From Synergistaceae bacterium (GTDB lineage Bacteria; Synergistota; Synergistia; Synergistales; Synergistaceae): 8,130 bases of DNA. Below, piece after piece: positions 1 to 6,179 of the stretch. The position numbers were made by a program, and so were the translations under genes. The DNA lies in NCBI GenBank assembly GCA_028702015.1, contig JAQVPO010000026.1:1-8130 (forward strand), read 5' to 3'. How positions within the stretch are numbered: position 1 is the stretch's first letter; every line of letters starts with the position of its first letter. Under the pieces are notes generated by a model, which saw only the letters and a list, made by a program, of their open reading frames with translations, was not told where the DNA came from and ran no database searches.

Positions 1-72
1 AATTTGCAGCTGAGAAACGCTGCGGAGAATTCGCAACGAGCCTGTGAAAGAAAGTCTGTAGATAAAGAATAA
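1..72 (+). other. Open stretch entering from the left edge; possible C-terminus of an unidentified gene
   Basis: One + frame is open from base 1 to a TAA at 70-72 and encodes a polar, charged tail of 23 residues (NLQLRNAAENSQRACERKSV and three more). I do not recognise it. It is followed 15 bp later by a hairpin, which would fit the end of a gene. Twenty-three codons is too short to separate from chance, and the neighbouring transposase remnant suggests this may be decayed mobile DNA. Confidence 0.15.
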
Positions 73-87
73 GCGAGTTAAAGAAGG

Positions 88-124
88 GGCCTTCTATGAT
101 AAAGCAATCAAATCATAGGAGGCC
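88..124 (+). promoter_or_regulatory. RBS-sequestering hairpin upstream of the transposase remnant
   Basis: GGCCTTCTATGAT (88-100) pairs with ATCATAGGAGGCC (112-124) over 13 positions, with one G:U wobble and an 11-nt loop. The right arm contains AGGAGG (117-122), the ribosome binding site of the ATG at 132. A transcript reading in from outside would therefore hide the site. This is the known way several insertion sequences stop read-through transcripts from making transposase. It could also act as a weak terminator, but no T-run follows. Confidence 0.5.
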
Positions 125-131
125 TTTAAAT

Positions 132-245
132 ATGGCAAAAGAGTAAAAGAATGTACACAGAATCCAGATGACAGAAGGCAAACGGAATATCATGGCCCAG
201 CTTCTCCTGGAATATGATATTTCAAAGAAGCGTATTTTTGAGTGA
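132..245 (+). pseudogene. IS256-family (mutator-type) transposase, N-terminal remnant with nonsense codon
   Basis: ATG at 132 has AGGAGG at 117-122, spaced 9 nt. The frame reads MAKE, a TAA stop at 144-146, then KNVHRIQ and MTEGKRNIMAQLLLEYDI, ending at a TGA at 243-245. The MTEGKRNI...LL.EYDI block is the characteristic N-terminus of IS256-family transposases, here recalled from memory of that family. Those proteins normally run to about 400 residues and continue with the dimerisation region and the DDE catalytic domain; both are absent. The copy is therefore broken twice, by an in-frame stop after codon 4 and by loss of everything past residue ~38. The frame shifted by +1 from about 217 to the TAA at 331-333 stays open (LWQSVFEATKNEAYRSVTGE), but I could not match it to anything. 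Confidence 0.6.
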
Positions 246-657
246 TACAGTGCTTTTAAAGGCACTCTGGCAGTCTGTCTTTGAGGCAACAAAAAATGAA
301 GCATACCGATCCGTAACTGGAGAACGGTTCTAATTTCCCCGTCAGCATATGATTTATCATATAAGGTCAATGTTTACAGAGATTATTCCACAGCCCAGCG
401 ATTAGCGATCTGTACTTGTTTTTTTCTTAAATCCATCCAACCAATATCCTTGCTCTATTTTATGTTCAGATATATCTAAAATTAAATATTTTCTTTGATC
501 TACCTTTTTGATGGCCTGATGCATTATGACTTCTGCTGTTATCAATGAGATTGTACCTCTTGGTTTTGTCTCATTGATAATATGCTGATTTCTGATCAAC
601 AAGCCCTCATCAGTAATTAGTGTTTTTCCTGCAAATTGAAACGCTTTTTCTAAAATA
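246..657. other. Gene-poor stretch, probably decayed
   Basis: This stretch holds no gene I can defend. Contents: a 28-codon open stretch ending at 333 that may belong to the mobile-element remnant; a 16-bp palindrome ATATGATttATCATAT at 347-362 of unknown role; and a doubtful minus-strand ORF, listed separately. Base composition is AT-rich towards the right. Confidence 0.5.
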
Positions 658-677
658 TTTTGTATTTGACAAAGCAA
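402..677 (-). CDS. Doubtful hypothetical protein, 91 aa, minus strand
   Basis: An open frame runs from a TTG at 677 to a stop at 402. Its composition looks protein-like (LITDEGLLIRNQHI, KKVDQRKYLILDISEHK, GYWLDGFKKK) and it is the only sizeable frame between the transposase remnant and the catabolic locus. Against it: there is no ATG before residue ~52; no ribosome binding site precedes the TTG; a TAG lies four codons upstream; and its start lies inside the promoter of the divergent + strand gene. It may be the surviving part of a longer, decayed gene. I do not recognise the family and assign no function. Confidence 0.3.
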   Translation of the reverse strand: MLCQIQNILEKAFQFAGKTLITDEGLLIRNQHIINETKPRGTISLITAEVIMHQAIKKVDQRKYLILDISEHKIEQGYWLDGFKKKTSTDR

Positions 678-704
678 GTTTGTGTACTATAATTGGATAC
701 AAAA
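658..704 (+). promoter_or_regulatory. Consensus promoter of the hydrolase-transporter operon, bracketed by an inverted-repeat operator
   Basis: TTGACA (666-671) and TATAAT (688-693) are both perfect sigma-70/sigma-A consensus hexamers with a 16-bp spacer. Transcription would start near 700, giving a leader of about 100 nt. TTTTGTAT (658-665) and ATACAAAA (697-704) form a perfect 8-bp inverted repeat that frames the promoter, centred at about 681. A third copy of the half-site, ATACAAT, sits at 710-716. TGTAT/ATACA half-sites resemble operators described for FCD-type GntR regulators, and the window encodes one downstream. Binding by that regulator is inference. The bracketed arrangement would suit repression. 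Confidence 0.7.
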
Positions 705-802
705 CATGAATACAATCTAGAGCAATAAGTATTCATAAAATATATTTTTTGAAGTAAAAAATAAAATTTCCATTTAACATTCCATTGCGGAGGGTAAAAA
801 TA

Positions 803-1828
803 ATGACGGAAAAACTTAGTGAAAATTCTATCTATTATCATGTTGTGCTTGAAAAAATTGTTCCTAAAGCTTCTCCTGCGTTTGAAGAGGAGGAGATGCA
901 AAAACGTGTCTGGGGTCGTCGCTGGGGGATATTTAACGATGTAGGAGCAATTAAAACGATACTGATGAGCAGGCCAGGCGAGGAAATGAAAATAATCACA
1001 GCCGATAAGTACGACTCGTCAATCGATGCTTTGATCGATGAAGAAGAACAATGGTACTTCAGATCTGATAAGGCACCGAATATTAAAGGCATGCAGGCTG
1101 AACATGATGCTCTTGTAAAAATACTTAGAGACAATGGAGCCGAAGTGGTTTATTTGAATGGAGCCTCTCCCAGAGATCCCAATTCCATGTTTGTACGAGA
1201 CATGGGAATGGTAGTCAATGGAGGAATAATTATTTCGCGCATGGGCCCTGTGGGCAAGCCTTTGGGGACCGGCCGCCGCGGAGAAGAAGCATACATTACA
1301 AAAAAAGTGGCTGAAATCGGTATGCCAATACTGCACACAATACATGGGGAGGGGCTTATGGAAGGCGGCAGTTTCTGCATGCTTACTGACAAATGTGCAG
1401 CGATAGCATTATCCCCCAGAGGGAATAAATGTGCAGTTGACCAAGTAAGAAATGTCTTGTCAGTACAGGGTATTGAACTTGTAGAGATTCCGTTGGTTGG
1501 ATTCAGCATGCATATTGATGGGGCTATTGTAATGATTAGCCATGACAAAGCAGTTGTTAATATAGAAAGGCTGCCATATTGGTTTATCGACAAGTTAAAG
1601 GAATTGGACATTGAGCCAATTTTTGCTGATTATAGAGATTCAAGGCTTGCTGTAAATTGTATTGCAATAAAGCCTGGAAAGATAATTATGGATGAACTGG
1701 CGCCATGGACTGCCGAAAAACTTACTCAAAAAGGAATTGAGGTAATTACAACCCCATATAAAGAATGTAGAAAACATGGAGGTGGTATACATTGCTCAAC
1801 CTTGCCGCTTGTCAGAGAAAGAGATTAA
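803..1828 (+). CDS. Guanidino-modifying hydrolase (arginine deiminase / DDAH / amidinotransferase superfamily)
   Basis: Cytosolic enzyme of 341 aa. The start is the ATG at 803, because GGAGGG (789-794) sits 8 nt upstream; an in-frame TTG at 785 would place the ribosome binding site inside the gene. The superfamily fold attacks the guanidino carbon through a Cys/His/acidic triad. Visible counterparts are VRD at 131-133, EGG at 187-189, MHID at 236-239 and the C-terminal GGGIHCST at 326-333 with catalytic Cys331. Together these match the Asp, Glu, His-x-Asp and Cys motifs of arginine deiminases (FTRD, EGGD, MHLD, GGGPHC). At 341 aa it is shorter than classical ArcA (about 400 aa) and longer than typical DDAH (about 255-285 aa), so ArcA is not a safe name. 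The substrate could be arginine (giving citrulline and ammonia), a substituted arginine, or another guanidino compound; an amidino-transfer role is also possible. It is first gene of an operon with an NhaC-type carrier 37 nt downstream, and lies upstream of an argininosuccinate lyase homologue. The family is secure; the substrate is unknown. Confidence 0.85.
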   Translation: MTEKLSENSIYYHVVLEKIVPKASPAFEEEEMQKRVWGRRWGIFNDVGAIKTILMSRPGEEMKIITADKYDSSIDALIDEEEQWYFRSDKAPNIKGMQAEHDALVKILRDNGAEVVYLNGASPRDPNSMFVRDMGMVVNGGIIISRMGPVGKPLGTGRRGEEAYITKKVAEIGMPILHTIHGEGLMEGGSFCMLTDKCAAIALSPRGNKCAVDQVRNVLSVQGIELVEIPLVGFSMHIDGAIVMISHDKAVVNIERLPYWFIDKLKELDIEPIFADYRDSRLAVNCIAIKPGKIIMDELAPWTAEKLTQKGIEVITTPYKECRKHGGGIHCSTLPLVRERD

Positions 1829-1851
1829 GCTTTCTCAAAAAAATACAATAT

Positions 1852-1857
1852 AGGAGG
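1852..1857 (+). promoter_or_regulatory. Ribosome binding site of the NhaC-family carrier gene
   Basis: AGGAGG lies 8 nt before the ATG at 1866 and fixes that start. A short hairpin (GAGAAAG 1815-1821 with CTTTCTC 1830-1836) overlaps the preceding stop codon. It is followed by A residues rather than T residues, so it should not terminate the operon transcript. Another ATACAAT half-site occurs at 1843-1849. Confidence 0.75.
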
Positions 1858-1865
1858 TATGTGTT

Positions 1866-3395
1866 ATGACAGAGTACGGTTTTCTTTCAATTATTCCGCC
1901 ACTGCTTTCAATAATATTGGCAGTAATTACGAAAGAAGTTTTTGTCTCTTTATCAATAGGCTGCTTTCTTGGGGCAATTATTATTGCTGGATGGGACCCT
2001 TTTACTGCTCTTTACATATTGATCATCGAATATTTTTTCCCTCAAATGGCAGATAGTTATAATGCCCAGGCCTTTTTCATGATGGTGCTGGTAGGAGGAT
2101 CTGCTTTTCTGCTTACCGCCTCTGGGGGGGCCCTTGCATTTAAAAACCATAAAATATTACGTGTATTTACTAAGAGCAGGCCAATGGCAGAAGTAGGTAC
2201 TTGGCTGGGCGGATTGTTTATCTGGTTTAGTGATACGGCAAACTCCCTAATAGTGGGTCCTGTCTTTGAAAATATTAATAATAATGTAAATGTATCAAAA
2301 GAGAAATTTTCCTACATTCTTGATTGCACAGCGTCACCTATATGCGCTTTAGTACCGATAATGGGATGGGGCGTATATATTATGTCTCTTGTTGAAAAAG
2401 AGATTGTAAATAACAGTGCCCTGACAACCACAGCTTGGGATTTGTTTCTATCTGCGATTCCTTACAGTACATACGCAATACTGACACTTATTATGTGCGG
2501 TTTCATGTCATGGAGTCAATGGGATTTCGGGCCGATGCTCAGGGCTCAGATGAGGGCAGAGAGACTGGGAAAACTAAGTGCTGACGGTGCGGTACCTATG
2601 CGTAAAACAAAGGATGTAGCTTTGCCCGAGGGTGTAAAGCCGAGACTTATTACCCTGATGTTGCCGTTGGTTGTAATTCTTGTCTGTATTTTCTCAATTT
2701 TAACTATTCATGGTTTCCCATATAAGCCTATAGCAGGTTCTAAAATTAGAGCTGCAATTGCATATGGTTTTATTTGCGGAGATGTTATTTTATGTATTAT
2801 GCTGCCCAAATTTAAAATTATGTCTTTCAAAGACTGTATTAAAACCCTTACTGATGGAATGTCCAACATGATGTATATGTGCTTGGTTCTTTTGCTTGCC
2901 TGGACTTTGGGTTCCCTCTGTAAAACTCTTGGAACGGCTCCCTATCTGATCAGTGTTACCAAAGGGCTGCTGCACCCCAAAGTATTGCCAGCGCTCATAT
3001 TTGTGTCTGGAGCCATTGTTTCATTTGCGACAGGGACCTCATGGGGGACTTATGCTCTTTTCATGCCGTTAGCAATACCACTTGCTGCAGAAATGGGTGT
3101 CTCTCTTCCCGTATGTATTGCTGCCGTAGTATCAGGCGGATTGTTCGGAGATCACTGTTCCCCGATTTCGGACTCAACTCTTCTTGCCGCAATGGGAGCC
3201 GGCGCAGATTTGATAGATCATTTTGAAACGCAGATGCCCTATGCGTTGTTGATTGGGAGCGTTTGTACCTTGCTCTATCTGTTCAGCGATATTCTCTCTC
3301 CGATAATACTGCTTCTGATAGGGTTTCTTGCCGTTGTATCTTCATCATATATACTACATAAAGTATACTTAAAAAAATATTCTTCAGAATTTTAA
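1866..3395 (+). CDS. NhaC-family Na+/H+ antiporter-like carrier, probable substrate transporter
   Basis: Integral membrane protein of 509 aa with about 12 hydrophobic segments: for example 5-20, 27-41, 47-59, 70-90, 110-130, 155-175, 192-216, 260-281, 295-313, 335-350, 372-388, 395-424 and 458-500. NhaC-family signatures are the polar-lined FATGTSWGTYALFMP (387-401) and GGLFGDHCSPISDSTLLAA (424-442), followed by GAGADLIDH. Length matches the family (about 450-530 aa). Members exchange cations, but several are really substrate carriers; B. subtilis MleN, for instance, is a malate/lactate antiporter. Sitting between a guanidino hydrolase and an argininosuccinate lyase homologue, it is most simply read as the Na+- or H+-coupled importer, or substrate/product exchanger, for the compound those enzymes degrade. 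That role is inference from context. A loop at about 217-260 is cytosolic-looking and rich in basic residues. It shares the promoter at 666-693. Confidence 0.85.
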   Translation: MTEYGFLSIIPPLLSIILAVITKEVFVSLSIGCFLGAIIIAGWDPFTALYILIIEYFFPQMADSYNAQAFFMMVLVGGSAFLLTASGGALAFKNHKILRVFTKSRPMAEVGTWLGGLFIWFSDTANSLIVGPVFENINNNVNVSKEKFSYILDCTASPICALVPIMGWGVYIMSLVEKEIVNNSALTTTAWDLFLSAIPYSTYAILTLIMCGFMSWSQWDFGPMLRAQMRAERLGKLSADGAVPMRKTKDVALPEGVKPRLITLMLPLVVILVCIFSILTIHGFPYKPIAGSKIRAAIAYGFICGDVILCIMLPKFKIMSFKDCIKTLTDGMSNMMYMCLVLLLAWTLGSLCKTLGTAPYLISVTKGLLHPKVLPALIFVSGAIVSFATGTSWGTYALFMPLAIPLAAEMGVSLPVCIAAVVSGGLFGDHCSPISDSTLLAAMGAGADLIDHFETQMPYALLIGSVCTLLYLFSDILSPIILLLIGFLAVVSSSYILHKVYLKKYSSEF

Positions 3396-3406
3396 AAGCA
3401 GACACC

Positions 3407-3451
3407 AAATTAAAGGAGCGCTCATGTAATTTGAAGCTGCTCCTTTAATTT
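3407..3451 (+). terminator. Intrinsic terminator/attenuator between the carrier and lyase genes
   Basis: AATTAAAGGAGC (3408-3419) pairs perfectly with GCTCCTTTAATT (3439-3450), and one further A:T pair (3407/3451) extends the stem to 13 bp. The loop is 19 nt. The 3' side ends in TTTAATTTTA, a moderate T-rich tail. It begins 12 nt after the carrier's stop codon and ends 28 nt before the lyase start. I see no convincing promoter between it and the lyase gene, so it more likely lowers lyase expression by partial read-through than fully ends the operon. Confidence 0.7.
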
Positions 3452-3479
3452 TATGTTTATGCAGAAAGGGAGATTAACG

Positions 3480-4892
3480 ATGTGGCATGGCAGATTTACT
3501 CAGGATATGGATGACTTGGTATGCAAATTCACGCAATCCCTTGATCTCGACTGGAGAATGATCCTGGCTGACATTAGAGGTAGTATTGCACATGTTCGTA
3601 TGTTAGCCAAAGTTGGATTGATTACAAACGAAGAGAAAGATAGTATTGAAAAAGCATTGAAGGAAATTGCTTCCGATGCCGAGAAAGGTATTTTAAAACC
3701 TGTAGAGTCTTTGGAAGATGTTCACATGAACGTGGAATCGCAGTTAATAGAAAAAATTGGTGATACCGGAGCAAAACTTCATACAGGAAGAAGCAGAAAC
3801 GACCAGTCAAATGTGACTGTACGAATCTACATGCGCGAGAAAATTATTGATCTATGGGAGTTAATGAAGACATTATTACAAACCTTATTGATGAAAGCTG
3901 AAGAACATAAGGAAATCATAATTCCTGGATACACGCACATGCAGCAAGCCCAGCCTATTTCAATGGGACATTTTTGGATGGCTCATTATCAATCTTTCAT
4001 TAGGGATGCAGAAAGGCTATTGAGGGCCTATGAAAGTTTTGATGAGTCTCCTCTGGGTGCGGGAGCCTTGGCAGGAACTACGCTCCCGGTAGATAGGCAT
4101 TTTACCGCGGAAGACTTAGGCTTTTCAAAAGTGACAGAGAATAGCATGGATTCAGTTGCCAGCAGGGACCATATTATTGACTTTCATCATTTTGCAAGTG
4201 TTTTTGGTATTCACGCGAGCAGGTTATCCGAAGATCTGATTATCTATTTTACATCTGAATTTGGATGGTTGAGGATACCGGATGCCTTTTGTACAGGTTC
4301 AAGTATGATGCCACAAAAGAAAAATCCTGATGTGCTCGAAATAATCAGAGGAAAAGCGGGGCAGCTTATTGGTTCCCATGTGGATTCATTGGTAATGATC
4401 AAGGGAACTCCGCTGACATTTAATAGAGATTTTCAAGAAGACAAAAGAGGACTTTGGAATTCGTGTTCAGCTCTTGAACTGATACTGGGAATTATGCCGC
4501 CTCTGCTATCTGAAGTGCAAGTTGATACTAAGATTGCAAGACAAGGTTTTAAAGATGGTTTTATTTTTGCAACTGACGTAGCTGAACATCTTGTAGAGAG
4601 AGGTGTGCCTTTTAGAAAAGCTCATGAAATAGTAGGAGGCATAGTTTCTTGGTGCATAAAAAATGATCGTACTCTTACATCACTTACAATCCAGGAGTGG
4701 AAGCGATTAGCGCCGCAAGCTTCAGAGGAACTGCCATCTCTTCTTACTCCTGAAAAATCAGTTGAAAGAAGAAATACTGTCGGCGGAACTTCACCCCAAC
4801 GACTAGGTGAACAAATAAAACATGCTAAGGAAAAATTGGAAAATATTGATAAAAAATTTACTTTATATAAAATAAAAATACCTAAATTGTAA
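3480..4892 (+). CDS. argH: Argininosuccinate lyase (ASL / fumarase superfamily) homologue
   Basis: Cytosolic, normally homotetrameric enzyme of 470 aa (family about 455-475). Start chosen at ATG 3480, with AAAGGGAG at 3465-3472 seven nt upstream; in-frame ATGs at 3453 and 3459 abut the terminator and lack a site. ASL cleaves argininosuccinate to arginine and fumarate. Family blocks appear in order: HGRF (3-6), DIRGSIAHVRMLA (31-43), EDVHMNVE (79-86), KLHTGRSRNDQ (99-109), PGYTHMQQAQP (149-159) with the catalytic His153 region, SPLGAGALAGTTLPVDR (190-206), TENSMDSVASRD (219-230), signature loop GSSMMPQKKNPD (273-284) with the catalytic Ser, FNRDFQEDK (314-322), FATDVAEHLVERGVPFRKAHE (363-383) and RRNTVGGTSP (430-439). 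The catalytic residues look intact, so it should be active. Nothing biosynthetic (argG, argF, carAB) lies nearby; the neighbours are a guanidino hydrolase, a carrier and a GntR regulator. That suggests a catabolic role, on argininosuccinate or a related N-succinyl compound (EDDS lyase is a known ASL-like example). The last ~20 residues are Lys-rich and less conserved. Confidence 0.88.
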   Translation: MWHGRFTQDMDDLVCKFTQSLDLDWRMILADIRGSIAHVRMLAKVGLITNEEKDSIEKALKEIASDAEKGILKPVESLEDVHMNVESQLIEKIGDTGAKLHTGRSRNDQSNVTVRIYMREKIIDLWELMKTLLQTLLMKAEEHKEIIIPGYTHMQQAQPISMGHFWMAHYQSFIRDAERLLRAYESFDESPLGAGALAGTTLPVDRHFTAEDLGFSKVTENSMDSVASRDHIIDFHHFASVFGIHASRLSEDLIIYFTSEFGWLRIPDAFCTGSSMMPQKKNPDVLEIIRGKAGQLIGSHVDSLVMIKGTPLTFNRDFQEDKRGLWNSCSALELILGIMPPLLSEVQVDTKIARQGFKDGFIFATDVAEHLVERGVPFRKAHEIVGGIVSWCIKNDRTLTSLTIQEWKRLAPQASEELPSLLTPEKSVERRNTVGGTSPQRLGEQIKHAKEKLENIDKKFTLYKIKIPKL

Positions 4893-5056
4893 GATAAATA
4901 TTCTTATTTGACATAAAGAACTTATTATGGTTGTTAATATAGCAAAAATATCAGAATAAAATATGTTTTTATGTTATAAATGTATAATTATAAAATAAAA
5001 ACTAAGATTGTTCGAGCAGTATTTAAAAATAGATATTGCGAGTATGTTTTTTGTGT
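4893..5056. other. AT-rich intergenic region upstream of the GntR gene
   Basis: No gene is seen. No strong terminator follows the lyase; TTCTTAT (4901-4907) can pair with ATAAaGAA (4913-4920) through a bulge, but weakly. A TTGACA at 4908-4913 has no decent -10 at the right distance. TTATGTTATAAA (4969-4980) recurs exactly at 5963-5974, beyond the regulator gene. TGTATAATTA (4981-4990) is an exact inverted copy of 5083-5092. Confidence 0.5.
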
Positions 5057-5092
5057 TATAATCAGTGCGCCTAAATTATTAATAATTATACA
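5034..5092 (+). promoter_or_regulatory. Promoter and candidate operator of the GntR regulator gene
   Basis: A perfect extended -10, TGTTATAAT (5054-5062), is preceded by a poor -35 (TATTGC 5034-5039, 17-bp spacer, or TTGCGA 5036-5041, 15-bp spacer). The leader carries AATTATTAATAATT (5074-5087), a perfect 14-bp palindrome just after the expected start site. It is overlapped by TAATTATACA (5083-5092), the inverted partner of TGTATAATTA at 4981-4990. The two 10-bp sites straddle the promoter. Autoregulation by the encoded protein is a reasonable inference, but the region is very AT-rich and chance palindromes are easy. Confidence 0.5.
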
Positions 5093-5107
5093 TAGAGGGA
5101 AATCTTG

Positions 5108-5854
5108 ATGAATTCAAAAAAACTCGCACATGCTGAAAGTACTGCTTATGATGGAATAATCCATCTTATCATGCGAGGCGATATTAAGCCTGGAACCAGA
5201 TTAATTGAACAACAAATCGGAGATGAATTAAAAATCAGCCGCACTCCTGTCAGGAGTGCTATGAGAAGCCTTTCAAGTGAAGGATTACTGGAGAATAGAG
5301 GAAAAGGTGGATATATTCTCCCTTCGCTATCATTGGAAGATCTATCGAACCTTTATTTAACAAAATTTATGATAGAACCATCAATTGCAGGCCATGCAGC
5401 AAAAGTTGCTTCTGAATCAAAAAAAGAATATTTTCTAGATATCCTAGAGAGAGAAAGAGAATATTATTTTAAAAGCGTAGATAATTTGTATAAAATAAAT
5501 AGGGAAATACATTATGGAATAGCATCTTTAACAAAAAACAAATATATGACTAATCTTCAAGGGCAATTATTTTGGCGTTCAGAACTATATATCCTGTTTT
5601 TTGATACATATTACCACGCAACGTCGGAAAAACCGATTTTGAATAACCCAGATCTATCTGAAAGCCATAAAGGGCATATTGAGATTATTGATGCAGTTTT
5701 TTCCAATGACCCCATCAGATCTGAAATAGCGGTGAGAAAGCATTTGACAGATACGTGGAATATGTTAAAAAAGAACATTATTTCGACAAAAAATAGTTAT
5801 GGCCGAATGCTCATAAATGATTGGGAATATAAACTGCCTACACTCCCATATTGA
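5108..5854 (+). CDS. GntR-family transcriptional regulator, FCD (FadR-type) subfamily
   Basis: Cytosolic DNA-binding protein of 248 aa, typical length. Start is the ATG at 5108 with AGAGGGA (5094-5100) upstream. The N-terminal winged helix-turn-helix spans about 8-75: YDGIIHLIMRGDIKPGTRL (14-32), then ISRTPVRSAMRSLSSEGL (43-60), the recognition helix region, and RGKGGYI wing (64-70). The C-terminal all-helical FCD domain (about 80-225) binds an organic acid, usually through a metal. Its His ligands appear as INREIH (His135), GHIEIIDAV (His190) and RKHL (His212). The acidic ligand normally four residues before the first His is Asn131 here. FCD regulators mostly control carboxylate and amino-acid catabolism genes beside them, so this protein is probably the substrate-responsive regulator of the upstream hydrolase-carrier-lyase genes. 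It has its own promoter. Which ligand it senses cannot be read from the sequence; fumarate, argininosuccinate or an arginine derivative are guesses. Confidence 0.88.
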   Translation: MNSKKLAHAESTAYDGIIHLIMRGDIKPGTRLIEQQIGDELKISRTPVRSAMRSLSSEGLLENRGKGGYILPSLSLEDLSNLYLTKFMIEPSIAGHAAKVASESKKEYFLDILEREREYYFKSVDNLYKINREIHYGIASLTKNKYMTNLQGQLFWRSELYILFFDTYYHATSEKPILNNPDLSESHKGHIEIIDAVFSNDPIRSEIAVRKHLTDTWNMLKKNIISTKNSYGRMLINDWEYKLPTLPY

Positions 5855-6179
5855 TCATAGGAAGATCTTCATTGCTGAGTAAAGTATTGAAAGTAGCAGA
5901 GAATCGGACAGATAAAAATTTTAGCGCCCAACATAACAAGTTCCTCGCGGATTTTTAAATCCTTATGTTATAAAAGCAGGTATATGCAAGGGCACGGAGT
6001 CTAACACTGCATAGGGTATTGGTGTACTTTTTGTTTATCTTCTCCCTTTCGGCTAAGCGAGGAGCACTTTTAAACAATTGCCTCAGGTTTCTCAACTGAC
6101 GTGGTATTAGCGATTAAGGGAACTATCCTAGACTTTTTGTAAAGTCCTGACAGGTGTAAAACGAAGAGTTTGAAATATG
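5855..6179. other. Gene-free region after the GntR gene
   Basis: No open frame worth reporting. AACATAA (5930-5936) can pair with TTATGTT (5963-5969) around an inner hairpin GGATTT/AAATCC (5949-5954 with 5957-5962), a small compound structure with no T-run. GACTTT (6131-6136) and AAAGTC (6141-6146) form another small hairpin. None matches an RNA family I know. With the strong terminator that follows, it could be a long 3' leader-like tail of the regulator mRNA, a small RNA, or decayed DNA. Confidence 0.4.

Noticed and set aside
700..802. Riboswitch in the operon leader
   Set aside because: About 100 nt, very AT-rich, with no conserved aptamer motif or terminator-like stem visible.
1150..1611. 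153-codon minus-strand ORF inside the hydrolase gene
   Set aside because: Antisense shadow of a gene with clear family motifs; low-complexity Ser/Pro/Ile composition typical of shadows.
1815..1836. Hairpin after the hydrolase as a terminator
   Set aside because: Only 7 bp, overlaps the stop codon, and is followed by A residues, not T residues, on the + strand.
3361..3370. AAGTATACTT palindrome as a GntR operator
   Set aside because: It lies inside the carrier's coding region, far from any promoter, and is short enough to be chance.
3453..3479. Upstream in-frame ATG starts for the lyase
   Set aside because: They abut the terminator and would place AAAGGGAG inside the coding region; the ATG at 3480 has the properly spaced site and begins like other ASLs (short lead into HGRF).
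4908..4940. TTGACA as a second gntR promoter
   Set aside because: No acceptable -10 hexamer at 16-18 bp; the extended -10 at 5054-5062 is better.
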